From contig NZ_AZDJ01000030.1 in the NCBI RefSeq assembly GCF_001434705.1, forward strand, positions 268,607-332,606: a stretch of DNA of 64,000 nucleotides, in the 5' to 3' direction. Positions 27,817 to 36,655 of the stretch are shown piece after piece. Each line of letters starts with the position of its first letter. Position 1 is the first letter of the stretch. The notes under the pieces were generated by a model. It was not told the DNA's origin, did not search any database, and was given only the letters and a program-made list of their open reading frames with translations. Source of the DNA: Lacticaseibacillus nasuensis JCM 17158 (lineage in GTDB: Bacteria; Bacillota; Bacilli; Lactobacillales; Lactobacillaceae). A program made the position numbers and the translations under genes.

Positions 27817-29580
27817 CTAACCTGCCGCGTTCAACACGGCAAGAAACTCGTCGCCGTACTTGTCTAGCTTGTTTTGGCCAATGCCTTTGACCGCCAGCAT
27901 CGCCACGCGGTCCGTCGGCTTGGAGCTGGCCAGGTCGCGCAACGTCTGGTCCGAGAAAATCATGTATGGCGGCAGGCCCTGCTTCTCGGCCAAGTTGGTG
28001 CGCAATTCGCGCAACTGCTGGAACAAGCCGTCGTCCACCGGCAGACTTTGCCGCGCCTTGGCCGCCTGCTTGCGCCGGACGCTGGCTTCGCCGCGCAACA
28101 CCGCCGCGCCGGTGGCCGTCACGTGCAGCGTCGGGTATTGCCCGGCAGCTGGCTGCAAATAGCCGGCCGCGGTGAGAAAGTCGATGAAGCCGGTGATGTC
28201 TTTTTGCCGCCAACTGCTTAACAAGCCATACGTCGGTAAGTCGGCCAGGTGCGACTGGCGGATGCGCTCGTTATTGGCGCCGGCCAAGACGCTGGCGACC
28301 ACGCCCTTGCCGAAGCGGCTGCGCATGCGCACGACGCAAGACAAGACCTTCTGCGCCGATTCCGTGACGTCGACGTATTCGCGCGTATCGCGGCAATTGC
28401 TGCAGCGGCCGCAGGGCTGGCTGGCCTCACCGAAGTAACGCAGAATGAATTGCTGCAAGCATTCGCCGGTGTTGCCGTATTGGCGCATCGTCTCCAGCTT
28501 GCTGTATTGTTTTTGCCGGTAATCGTCGTCCCCGTCGCTTTGGTCGATGAAAAAGCGCTGGATCTGCAGGTCCTTCGGCGCAAACAGCAAGATCGCGTCG
28601 GAGTCCAGGCCGTCACGGCCGGCACGGCCCGCCTCTTGGTAATAGGACTCGAGGTCGCCGGGGGCCTGGGCGTGAATCACGAAGCGCACGTTACTTTTGT
28701 CGATGCCCATGCCAAACGCGTTGGTGGCCACCATGATTGGCTTGCGGTCGAAAAGAAAATCTTCTTGGTTGGCCGCGCGTTCGGCGTCGCTCATCCCGCC
28801 GTGGTAATGGGCCACGGTATAGTGGTGCTTCGCCAGCAAATTCGCCAGGCGCTCGACTTCCTTGCGGGTGCTGCAATAAATAATGCCGCTATGATCGGGA
28901 TTGAGCTTGAGGTACTCCAGCAAATACGTGTCCTTGTCTTGGTCACGCACGACCTGAAAGCTCAGATTGCTACGGGCAAAGCCGGTGCTGACCACGCCGG
29001 CGTCGGGAATCGCCAGCCGCGCACAAATATCATCGGCCACGCGGCTCGTCGCCGTGGCGGTCAAGGCAATCACCGCCGGGTGGCTCGGCAGCTGGCCGGC
29101 GATGGTTTGCAGATTCAGATAGCTCGGCCGAAAATCGTGGCCCCACTGCGAGATACAGTGCGCCTCATCGATGGCCAGCAACGAAATGTTCAGCTCACCG
29201 AGTTGTTGAACGAATTCCGGATTATCGAGGCGCTCCGGTGCCAGGTACAGCAACTTCACCTCACCGGCAGCGGCCATATCGAGGCGGTGCGCCATTTCTT
29301 GATACGTGATTGTACTATTGATAAACGTCGCGGCGATGCCATTTTCATTCAGCGCATCGACTTGATCCTTCATTAAGGCAATTAGCGGCGACACCACTAC
29401 CGTCACGCCAGGCAACAACAGCGCCGGCACCTGATAACACAGCGACTTGCCGCCGCCAGTGGGCATCAGCACCAACGTATTCTCGCCGTTTAAGACACGG
29501 TCAATCGCCTTCGCCTGCCCGGGACGAAAGTCATCATAACCGAATTTCTCCTTGAGAATCGTCGTCGCCTGAGAATCCAT
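27817..29580 (-). CDS. recQ: ATP-dependent DNA helicase RecQ
   Basis: 587 residues. Walker A MPTGGGKSLCYQ (about 39-50), DEAH box LAIDEAHCISQWGHDFRPSY, helicase motif VI AGRAGRDG, zinc-binding CGRCSNC with its partner cysteines (about 380-400), winged-helix RQC, and a C-terminal HRDC domain (about 510-587: DQTLRDLASSKPTDRVAMLAVKGIG). It is a 3'-5' helicase for recombination and fork repair. The ATG at 29580 has GGAGG 8 nt upstream; a GTG 3 nt earlier is less likely. Two structured repeats (E1, E2) lie directly upstream. Confidence 0.95.
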   Translation of the reverse strand: MDSQATTILKEKFGYDDFRPGQAKAIDRVLNGENTLVLMPTGGGKSLCYQVPALLLPGVTVVVSPLIALMKDQVDALNENGIAATFINSTITYQEMAHRLDMAAAGEVKLLYLAPERLDNPEFVQQLGELNISLLAIDEAHCISQWGHDFRPSYLNLQTIAGQLPSHPAVIALTATATSRVADDICARLAIPDAGVVSTGFARSNLSFQVVRDQDKDTYLLEYLKLNPDHSGIIYCSTRKEVERLANLLAKHHYTVAHYHGGMSDAERAANQEDFLFDRKPIMVATNAFGMGIDKSNVRFVIHAQAPGDLESYYQEAGRAGRDGLDSDAILLFAPKDLQIQRFFIDQSDGDDDYRQKQYSKLETMRQYGNTGECLQQFILRYFGEASQPCGRCSNCRDTREYVDVTESAQKVLSCVVRMRSRFGKGVVASVLAGANNERIRQSHLADLPTYGLLSSWRQKDITGFIDFLTAAGYLQPAAGQYPTLHVTATGAAVLRGEASVRRKQAAKARQSLPVDDGLFQQLRELRTNLAEKQGLPPYMIFSDQTLRDLASSKPTDRVAMLAVKGIGQNKLDKYGDEFLAVLNAAG

Positions 29581-29603
29581 CACTGATGCCTCCTATTGAT
29601 TAC

Positions 29604-29726
29604 AAGTTGCGAGCCGGGGCGGGTAAGAAGCGGAGCGTAGGCGCCGCCTAGTGCTTGAAAGGCGGGTTTTGCCTTTCGAGTGCTAGGTGGTCCTACGTGC
29701 AGCTTCTTGCCCCGGCGAGCACGATT
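29604..29726. repeat. Structured hairpin element E1 (upstream of recQ)
   Basis: Hairpin 29613-29716 (104 nt) with nested stems GCCGGGGC/GCCCCGGC, AAGAAGC/GCTTCTT, CGTAGG/CCTACG, CCGCCTAG/CTAGGTGG and AAAGGC/GCCTTT around a short loop, with a bulged GGG after the outer stem. It is the first of two tandem copies with a 123-bp period. Four stems differ from E2 by paired, compensating changes, so the fold itself appears selected. Confidence 0.88.
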
Positions 29727-29851
29727 AAGTTGTGAGCCGGGGCGGGTAAGGGGTGGAGCACAAGCGCCGCCTGGTGCTTGAAGCGCGGTTTTTGCGCTTC
29801 GAGTGCCAGGTGGACTTGTGTGCAACCCCTTGCCCCGGCGAGCACGATTAA
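29727..29851. repeat. Structured hairpin element E2 (tandem copy of E1)
   Basis: Hairpin 29736-29839 (also 104 nt). Stems: GCCGGGGC/GCCCCGGC (unchanged), AAGGGGT/ACCCCTT, CACAAG/CTTGTG, CTGG/CCAG and AAGCGC/GCGCTT. Flanks (GAGCACGATTAAG) are shared with E1. The rest of the gap to gltX (29852-29981) shows no gene. Confidence 0.88.
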
Positions 29852-29981
29852 GCTGCCCGCCCCCGCCAACTAGTCATCATTCCATTTTACGAGTTTTCCC
29901 TGGTGATTACCACATCAGGAGATTACGCGTGGCAGGCACATTCCCCCGAGCAATTGTTCCGCCTAAAAACCGGGCAACGCA

Positions 29982-30010
29982 AAGGGACGATGACTGAGCC
30001 ATCGTCCCTT
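29982..30010 (-). terminator. Hairpin after gltX
   Basis: Perfect 11-bp arms AAGGGACGATG/CATCGTCCCTT with a short loop, 12 bp after the gltX stop. On the minus strand it ends in only a short T run (TTTGCG), so it may be a weak terminator. Confidence 0.5.
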
Positions 30011-30021
30011 GTGGGCAAGCA

Positions 30022-31506
30022 TTACAGTCCGGCTTGGACCTTTTTGATGTTGGCCATGACCTCGTCACGCCCAATTAATTCCATCGTTTCCGCCAGCTGT
30101 GGCCCGTGCATGTGCAAGGTCGCGGCGATGCGAATCGGCATGTAGAGCTTGCGGCCCTTGACGCCGGTCGCCACACGCACCTGGTATACGGCTTGGTTGA
30201 TGAAGTACGCCGACCAGGTTGGCAAGGCGGCAAGGTTCTTGGCCACCGCGTCGATCACCGTTTTGGCGTTGTCGTCGACCAACTCGGCGCGCTCGGCATC
30301 GGTGATGTCTGCCCGCTTGTCGAAGAAAATGCTCGACAGGTCGGTGATTTGCGCCGTGTAACTCATTTGCGGAATGTACAGCGAAATCATTTGCCGCGCC
30401 CATTCCACGGTCTTCGGATCCGGATCGGCCGGGATGCGGCCGGCTTCGATCAGGTTGTCCAGCGCCAGCGCCGTCAGCAAGTTCGGATCGCTTTGCTTGA
30501 CGTATTGGTTGTTGACCCACTCGAGCTTCTTTTGGTCGAAGCGCGCCGGCGACTTGCTGAGGCGATGCTCGTCGAAGAGTTTGATGAATTCTTTTTTCGT
30601 GAAAATTTCGTCTTCACCCTTCGGCGACCAGCCGAGCAAGGTGATGAAGTTGAACATCGCGTTTGGCAGGTAGCCCAACTCGCGGTATTGCTCGATGAAC
30701 TGCAAGACGGACTCGTCGCGCTTGGACAGCTTCTTGCCCGTGGCGCCGTTGATGATCAGCGTCATGTGGCCGAACACCGGTGGCTCCCAGCCGAGCGCTT
30801 CGTAAATCGCCATTTGCTTCGGGGTGTTGGCGATGTGGTCATCCCCGCGCAGCACGTGGGTGATTTCCATCAAGTGGTCATCGATGACCACGGCAAAGTT
30901 GTAGGTCGGCATGCCGTCGCGCTTCATGATGACGAAGTCGCCGCCAATCGTGTTGCCTTCGATGCTGATGTCACCCTTGACGATGTCGTTCCACTCGTAA
31001 GTTTTGTCCGTAGGAATGTGGAAGCGAATGACCGGCTCCAACCCCTTGGCCTTGGCCTCAGCGATTTTGGCCTGCTTCTGCTCCTCACTCATGCCTTCAT
31101 ATTCATAAACATAATGTGGCATTTCGTGGTTAGCTTTTTGCGCGGCGCGATCGGCTTCGAGTTCCTCTTCGGTTTTGTAAGACTCGTAGGCCTTGCCTTC
31201 CGCCACCAGCTGCTGAATATATTTGTCATAAATCTCGCGGCGTTCCGACTGACGGTACGGACCGAAGTCGCCGCCCTTGTCTGGACCTTCATCCCAATCG
31301 ATGCCCAGCCAGTGCAGGTTTTCGATTTGACTCTTTTCCCCATCGGCGATGTTGCGCTTAGTATCCGTGTCTTCAATGCGCAACACCATGGTCCCGTTGT
31401 TGTGGCGGGCGAACAGGTAGTTAAATAATGCCGTCCGCGCGTTGCCGATGTGTAAATGCCCCGTAGGACTTGGTGCATACCGCACCCGAATTGGTCGCTC
31501 TGTCAA
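30022..31506 (-). CDS. gltX: Glutamyl-tRNA synthetase
   Basis: 494 residues from a TTG start. Class I signatures: [13 protein letters not shown] near residue 17 and KLSKR at 259-263. It charges tRNA-Glu, and in organisms lacking GlnRS also tRNA-Gln before amidation. Start choice: GGAGG lies 8 nt before TTG at 31506. The in-frame ATG at 31521 directly overlaps that GGAGG and has no site of its own, so TTG is preferred. Homologues begin at the same point ([16 protein letters not shown]). Confidence 0.95.
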   Translation of the reverse strand: MTERPIRVRYAPSPTGHLHIGNARTALFNYLFARHNNGTMVLRIEDTDTKRNIADGEKSQIENLHWLGIDWDEGPDKGGDFGPYRQSERREIYDKYIQQLVAEGKAYESYKTEEELEADRAAQKANHEMPHYVYEYEGMSEEQKQAKIAEAKAKGLEPVIRFHIPTDKTYEWNDIVKGDISIEGNTIGGDFVIMKRDGMPTYNFAVVIDDHLMEITHVLRGDDHIANTPKQMAIYEALGWEPPVFGHMTLIINGATGKKLSKRDESVLQFIEQYRELGYLPNAMFNFITLLGWSPKGEDEIFTKKEFIKLFDEHRLSKSPARFDQKKLEWVNNQYVKQSDPNLLTALALDNLIEAGRIPADPDPKTVEWARQMISLYIPQMSYTAQITDLSSIFFDKRADITDAERAELVDDNAKTVIDAVAKNLAALPTWSAYFINQAVYQVRVATGVKGRKLYMPIRIAATLHMHGPQLAETMELIGRDEVMANIKKVQAGL

Positions 31507-31633
31507 TCTTGACGCCTCCATATTGAATTAATGCATACAGTGGCTAGTTTAGCATAAAAAAAGCCCAGTTGCGACGCCGGCCGCTAAGCAAAACCCGCTC
31601 CACTCGCTACATCGAGACAACGAGTCTTCATGG

Positions 31634-32560
31634 TTATCCCAGCTTTGGCTCGGCTTGCAGGTAATCAGTTAACGAATGCGTGCCCAATGCCTCCCGCAGT
31701 CCCGGGAAACTCGCCCAGTCGAGGCCGGCCTCCGGCAAAGCTGCCGGCGGTGCAGAGGCGTTCAGCCGCGCCAATGCACCAATTTCTTCAGGCAACCATC
31801 GTGGATGAATTTTTCTTCCCATCAAAATATGGCGGCGATTGTCAATCAACCCATCTGCCAAGTGGCGTTCACCCAGCCGCCATACACCAAAAACAAACGG
31901 CTCAGTCTCTTGATACAACGCCCCCGCTGGTGAGTCGGCTAACAAGGCTTGGTTAAACACCAACTGTAACGCGGCATAGCCGTCGTGAACATACTGATGG
32001 GCCTGATCAAAAGCGGCTTTGGCCGCAACCACATGACCGGCAAAGGCTTCACTGTAGGCATTATTGGTGATCAGGCTGAACATAGCCTCGCGATAGCCTG
32101 GCGCATCCTGATAAACCTGGAGATCCCGCACTAAGCGCTTGCGTACGATCGCACCAGAAACCGGATCAAGACGAGTGCTGGCCAGCTGCATCTGCAAGAT
32201 TTCCTGAATCGACAATGCTGAAGCGGCAAGGGCGTAATGCTTCAGCGCAGCGATTTCTGCAGATGTCAGCGCCCAATCCACCCAGCGGCTCAATTTGCGC
32301 AAGACCGCTTGGCCAGCCAGAATTTCTGGAGCCGTTAACGGCTTGAAGGACAGATTATTGGACAATTGGGCTTGAAACTCATTTGGCGTCAGCCCCAGTC
32401 TGGCCAAGATTGGAATCAGATCCCGTGCTTTTAACTCGCTGGTGCCATTTTCAACGCGAATGGCCTGCCTCGCCGAAAGCACTCCAGTATACAATTCGGC
32501 TTGCGTTAAGCCCCTGACCCTGCGCAGTTGTCTGAGCACCTCGCCAATCTCATGTGCCAC
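31634..32560 (-). CDS. Rgg-like XRE-family transcriptional regulator
   Basis: About 308 residues. The N-terminal helix-turn-helix (residues 1-60: GEVLRQLRRVRGLTQAELYTGVLSARQAIRVE) is followed by a long all-helical C-terminal region, as in Rgg/RopB/MutR regulators that sense short peptides. The best start is GTG at 32560 (GGAGG 8 nt upstream); an in-frame GTG at 32569 overlaps that site. It is divergent from an ABC exporter 67 bp away, a likely target. No small peptide gene fits between them. Base composition is less GC-rich than the surroundings. Confidence 0.85.
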   Translation of the reverse strand: MAHEIGEVLRQLRRVRGLTQAELYTGVLSARQAIRVENGTSELKARDLIPILARLGLTPNEFQAQLSNNLSFKPLTAPEILAGQAVLRKLSRWVDWALTSAEIAALKHYALAASALSIQEILQMQLASTRLDPVSGAIVRKRLVRDLQVYQDAPGYREAMFSLITNNAYSEAFAGHVVAAKAAFDQAHQYVHDGYAALQLVFNQALLADSPAGALYQETEPFVFGVWRLGERHLADGLIDNRRHILMGRKIHPRWLPEEIGALARLNASAPPAALPEAGLDWASFPGLREALGTHSLTDYLQAEPKLG

Positions 32561-32627
32561 TTGTGTCACCTCCCCTTCCGCTCTTAGTTTAACCGCTTAT
32601 CGTGAAGACGAAAAGGGGGACTGACTG

Positions 32628-34247
32628 ATGCTTACTCAAATCCGTCAACTCTATGGCCCGCATCTCAAACTGCTGATTGGGCTACTCGCAACCGGTGCCA
32701 TCACTAGCCTTGATGGTATCGTTCAACCTTACGTGATTGGCCATTTTACCGATGCCATGGTGGCGCGCAAGCTTTCATTTGGCCTAACGTTACTCGGCGG
32801 TTGGGGGCTGGCAACGCTGGTGATTGTCGCCGGTAGTCTTGGTTTTGCTTATACTCGCGGGCAACTGCGTCAAGCCATCAACTTCGACTTGCGCCAACGC
32901 ATCGCGGCCACCGCCTATGCGCCTGCCCAAACTGCAGTCGGCACCCCCCACTTCACCGCGATGATTTTTAACGAGGTCAAACAAATCGAAACCGGCGTCA
33001 CCGACTCGTTAGCAATGATTCTGTATTGTCTGTTACAAGGCGGCTTGACATTGGCCTTCATCCTTGGCAGCAATTGGCAGTTGGGACTGCTATTTGTCGC
33101 CTTAGGACTGGTGCCGGGGATGATTCCTCACCTGACAACCAACTGGTTACAGCGCAGTACCAGCGATTGGCAGACTGCCAACCAGCAATACACCGATCTA
33201 CTTGAAGAAACCCTTGCAGCCAGACCACTAGCGCATACTTACCAACTAGAGCAACCTCTGCTCAGTCGGCTATCCACCCAACTTGCACACACCGAACGCG
33301 AATATTTTAAAATGAATCTTCACCAATCAATGGCAGGTAACCTGGTCTCACTGCTGTACTCACTCACATTTATTCTGCCCCTCGCAATCGGAGCCTGGTT
33401 CATCATGCAGGGCCACTTGACTATTGGTGGCTTGTTAACGCTGAATTCCGCCGCCGATCGCGTGACGTCACCGCTCATCAGCATTGTGCAATACACCAAT
33501 CAATTGCTTGCGGCCAAGCCACTGCTTATGCAAATCATGCAGGCACCGTCTAACACCCTACCGCCAACAATTGCGCGCACCACCGATGCTGCGCTCATTC
33601 AATTCAGCCAAGTTGAATTTGGCTATAATCAGCCCTTAACCACTCCACTCACCTTTACGATTCATTCGGGTGAACGCGTGTTAATCCGCGGCGCCTCCGG
33701 CAGTGGCAAATCAACTCTGCTGGCAACACTGGCAGGCGTGTTGCCCAGCCTTGGCGGCGAATTGGCCTTTGGTCTCCCGAATTGGCAGCAGCACGTTGCT
33801 GTGGTCGCGCAATCCCCGTTTCTATTCCATGCGAGCCTCCGATTTAACTTGGCACTTGGCCGCCCCATCACCGATCGTGAGCTGATTGATGCCTTGACCG
33901 CGGTCGGATTGGCCAGATTTCAAACGCATTTGAATCTCACCCTTGGCACAACTCAGCGCCCGCTTTCCGGCGGGGAACTTAAGCGACTGGAAGTCGCCAG
34001 GGCGATTCTTGCTAAGCGACAGGTGTTACTCGTTGATGAGGGGCTAAGTGGTCTCGATGCGGCCAGTGCAACGAAACTTGCTGACTTGTTCTTAGCCTTT
34101 CCCGGAACCTTGATTGAGGTTGAACATCATGTCTCGTCTGACCTCATCAACCGCTATGACCGCGTGATTGCGTTGGCACCAAAAACCGAGCCAAAAGCGG
34201 CAAATGCTTCTGACTCGGTTAATGCATCCCCGGTCATTCAGTCCTGA
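32628..34247 (+). CDS. ABC exporter, fused membrane and ATP-binding domains
   Basis: 539 residues: a transmembrane domain of about six segments (residues 15-290) and one nucleotide-binding domain (about 320-525). Walker A GASGSGKST, signature LSGGELKRLEVARA and Walker B QVLLVDEGLSGLD are all present. It works as a homodimer or pairs with a partner not seen here. The substrate is unknown; a peptide or toxic compound is possible, given the divergent Rgg-like regulator. AAGGGGG lies upstream of the ATG. Both genes look more AT-rich, with different codon choice from neighbours, suggesting recent acquisition. Confidence 0.88.
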   Translation: MLTQIRQLYGPHLKLLIGLLATGAITSLDGIVQPYVIGHFTDAMVARKLSFGLTLLGGWGLATLVIVAGSLGFAYTRGQLRQAINFDLRQRIAATAYAPAQTAVGTPHFTAMIFNEVKQIETGVTDSLAMILYCLLQGGLTLAFILGSNWQLGLLFVALGLVPGMIPHLTTNWLQRSTSDWQTANQQYTDLLEETLAARPLAHTYQLEQPLLSRLSTQLAHTEREYFKMNLHQSMAGNLVSLLYSLTFILPLAIGAWFIMQGHLTIGGLLTLNSAADRVTSPLISIVQYTNQLLAAKPLLMQIMQAPSNTLPPTIARTTDAALIQFSQVEFGYNQPLTTPLTFTIHSGERVLIRGASGSGKSTLLATLAGVLPSLGGELAFGLPNWQQHVAVVAQSPFLFHASLRFNLALGRPITDRELIDALTAVGLARFQTHLNLTLGTTQRPLSGGELKRLEVARAILAKRQVLLVDEGLSGLDAASATKLADLFLAFPGTLIEVEHHVSSDLINRYDRVIALAPKTEPKAANASDSVNASPVIQS

Positions 34248-34281
34248 TGGCCGACTCACTTTTGCGCAGGCCGACCGGCGA

Positions 34282-35004
34282 TTACCGCACCAAGGCAAGC
34301 GTAGTTATAGGCTTATTCATCACGTAACGCTTCGTCCCCGCCGGCCCGACGAGCACGACGCAATCACCAGCATCTGCTGTCGGCCACAGGAAATTTACGT
34401 GGTCTTTTGGGGACATCGGCATGAAATCGAGCACCGTAATCGGCACGCGCGCCGTGAGCAACTCCCGCATCCGCTTTTCGTTGATCATCGGCGTCGTTTG
34501 CTGCCCATCATAGTCGCGGTCGTTGGGCCCGCTGAGGCTATAAATCTGCCAATTGCGCAAGTCGTCGCCGCCCAAGCCGGCCAGCACGTCTGCCACCGGC
34601 TGAGCGCCTGCAGGCTGGCAATACACCATCACAAAGCGCGAGTTGATGCGCAGCGTTTGCGCCACATGAATCTCTTCTGGGTGCGCGCTGACCTGCGCGA
34701 AAAACGCCTGAAAGTCGTGGCGCGCGGTAAGCGCCCACCACGCTTCGGCCACCAAGGAGCCGGCCACGACCAACCAGCACACAACTGCAAATAGCGACTC
34801 GGCAGGCGATCGCAAATACATCGTATCGGGGGCACTCACGGTAAAAACAATGGCCACAATGAGCCATAACACAAGGTTGATGGCGACCGCCACGCGCTTG
34901 GTATCGGTGTTGCGCACCAAATAGCGAAATACCCGCGGGTCGCGCAGGCGACGTCTTAACATGGTGACTAACGCTTCGGTGGTGGGTGGCGTTGATTGCG
35001 GCAT
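34282..35004 (-). CDS. Membrane protein of unknown function
   Basis: 240 residues. Two adjacent transmembrane segments (about 42-60 AVAINLVLWLIVAIVFTV and 67-88) follow a basic N-terminus with RRRLRDPRVFRYLVR. The remaining 150 residues are soluble, without a motif I recognise (NWQIYSLSGPNDRDYDGQQ, KDHVNFLWPTADAG). AAAGGAGCAG precedes the ATG. It lies between an ABC exporter (convergent) and a tetR gene in the same direction 76 bp upstream, which may regulate it. Confidence 0.7.
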   Translation of the reverse strand: MPQSTPPTTEALVTMLRRRLRDPRVFRYLVRNTDTKRVAVAINLVLWLIVAIVFTVSAPDTMYLRSPAESLFAVVCWLVVAGSLVAEAWWALTARHDFQAFFAQVSAHPEEIHVAQTLRINSRFVMVYCQPAGAQPVADVLAGLGGDDLRNWQIYSLSGPNDRDYDGQQTTPMINEKRMRELLTARVPITVLDFMPMSPKDHVNFLWPTADAGDCVVLVGPAGTKRYVMNKPITTLALVR

Positions 35005-35080
35005 TGACTGCTCCTTTGGTCATGAGATTGGCTGGCCACATAATACCACAGAAAACCCGACTGGCTGGTGCGATTCTTCG

Positions 35081-35680
35081 TTACCGCGGCGGGCGAATTT
35101 TGGTAATTTCTGCCACCACGCGGCGCAGAGCCAGCTCATATTGGCGGGCGACCGCGGCGGCGTTGGCCTCGGCCGCCGTGCCGTGGCGCCGTTGGTAAAT
35201 CCAGCTCAACGTCCACAAGGTGTGCGTAATCAACTGGGCGCCGGCGCCTTGCACCGTTTTGTCTCGCAGATCGTCCAACCGCGCACTCAACTTGCGCTCC
35301 AATTGAAACCGGTACTGGCGAAAACTCGCCACCACCGGCACCCGCAGCTCGGCCAACACCAGGGGTTCGAGCAGCGGTGCCAACCGGAATAACACCCCAT
35401 CGTGCTTCAACGAATCCTGCAACCACGCCGCTGGCGCTTGCGTGGAATCGGTCACCATGGCCACGAATGCGGTCGCCCACCGATCGTATTCGTGGCGATA
35501 CAACGCGGCAAATAACTCGGCCTTGCTGGAATAAATGTGCGGTGCGCTGTTGCGGGTAAAGCCAGCCGCCTCGGCAATCGCCGTGTAAGTGACCGCATCA
35601 TAGGGCTCAGTGAGCAATAATTGGCGGGCGGCTTGCCGCATTGCCTGCCGCCGCTTGCGCTGCGCTTCCTTGGCTAACAT
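35081..35680 (-). CDS. TetR/AcrR-family transcriptional regulator
   Basis: 199 residues from the ATG at 35680 (AAAGGAG upstream). The N-terminal DNA-binding domain (about 10-55: RQAARQLLLTEPYDAVTYTAIAEAAGFTRNSAPHIYSSKAELFAALY) has the usual TetR helix-turn-helix. The C-terminal ligand domain is variable. The next gene downstream, a membrane protein, is a candidate target. Upstream lies the large palindromic tandem array, whose first unit begins 85 bp before the start. Confidence 0.87.
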   Translation of the reverse strand: MLAKEAQRKRRQAMRQAARQLLLTEPYDAVTYTAIAEAAGFTRNSAPHIYSSKAELFAALYRHEYDRWATAFVAMVTDSTQAPAAWLQDSLKHDGVLFRLAPLLEPLVLAELRVPVVASFRQYRFQLERKLSARLDDLRDKTVQGAGAQLITHTLWTLSWIYQRRHGTAAEANAAAVARQYELALRRVVAEITKIRPPR

Positions 35681-35764
35681 GGCGTGCTCCTTTCTGCGAA
35701 AAAGCTGGCCCAAGCATACGCACGAAAGCGGTATTCGGCAACTATTTTGATGCCGAAGTGAGAT

Positions 35765-36476
35765 GTGACGCGTGATGCGTCAGATCGCGATGACGGCGTG
35801 CTTCAGTTATCCCCAGTGAACGCGACTTAACCGTGATGACAGGGCACACTTTGCTTCCGAAGTTGGGGCTGGTCTTCGATGTGACGCGTGACGCGTCACA
35901 TTCCGGCAGATTCTCCACCACAGTTGTCCCCAGTCGTTGTGCGTAGCCGGGAAAGCCTGCCGAAATTGCTTGACCTGCTTCCCACTTATCCCCAATCTGA
36001 CGCGTAACGCGTCACATTCCTGCAGATTCTCCGCCACAGTTGTCCCCAGTAGTTGTGCGTATCCGGTAAAGCCTGCCGAATTGCTTGACCTGCTTCCCAC
36101 TTATCCCCAATCTGACGCGTGACGCGTCACATTCCGGCAGATTCTCCGCCACAGTTTTCCCCAGTAGTTGTGCGTATCCGGTAAAGCCTGCCGAAATTGC
36201 TTGACCTACTTCCCACTTATCCCCAATCCGACGCGTGAAGCGTCAGATCGCTGAGGTGGCAGCTTCAGTTTTTTTCCCCCCCGTAACCTAACTATGATGA
36301 CAGCACACAATTTGCTTCCGAACTCGAGACTTGTCCTCGATGTGACGCGTGACGCGTCACATTCTGGCAAATTCTCCTCATAGTTATCCTCAGTTGTTGT
36401 GAGTGTCCAGTAAAGCCTACCGAAATTGCTTGACCTCCTTCGCAGTTATCCCCAATCCGACGCGTGACGCGTCGGA
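35765..36476. repeat. Tandem array of about 115-bp units with a central palindrome (7 palindromes)
   Basis: Palindrome starts: 35765, 35881, 35996, 36111, 36227, 36341, 36456, giving intervals of 116, 115, 115, 116, 114, 115 bp. The core is TGACGCGTGACGCGTCA, which is both a palindrome and a direct repeat of GACGCGT. The intervening DNA is itself repeated: GCAGATTCTCCGCCAC, GTTGTCCCCAGT, AAAGCCTGCCGAAATTGC, TTGACCTGCTTCCCAC, TTATCCCCAAT. Identity falls in the outermost units. Not CRISPR, because the spacers are alike. No protein frame is supported. Confidence 0.93.
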
Positions 36477-36655
36477 CTTGTCCCAATTTTCCTCCGCCAC
36501 TTGCCAGTATCTGTGGGTAACCACTGAATCATCGCGGCTTAACTTGATTTGCTTTTGTATTTTATCCATGAGAGACTAGCACCGAGTTCAACAATAATGA
36601 AAGGCGTACCTGCCCGCGGACTGACAAAAGTCGCGGACGGATCAGGGTGTGATAA

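Noticed and set aside
29580..29850. Short coding frame in the recQ-gltX gap
   Set aside because: Its translation comes from the two tandem hairpin elements; differences between the copies keep base pairing, not codons.
30106..31428. Long plus-strand frame over gltX
   Set aside because: Antisense shadow of gltX with no start signal or family resemblance.
31634..32627. A signalling-peptide gene for the Rgg-like regulator
   Set aside because: The divergent gap is 67 bp and holds only the two ribosome binding sites and promoter space; no short frame with a hydrophobic end fits.
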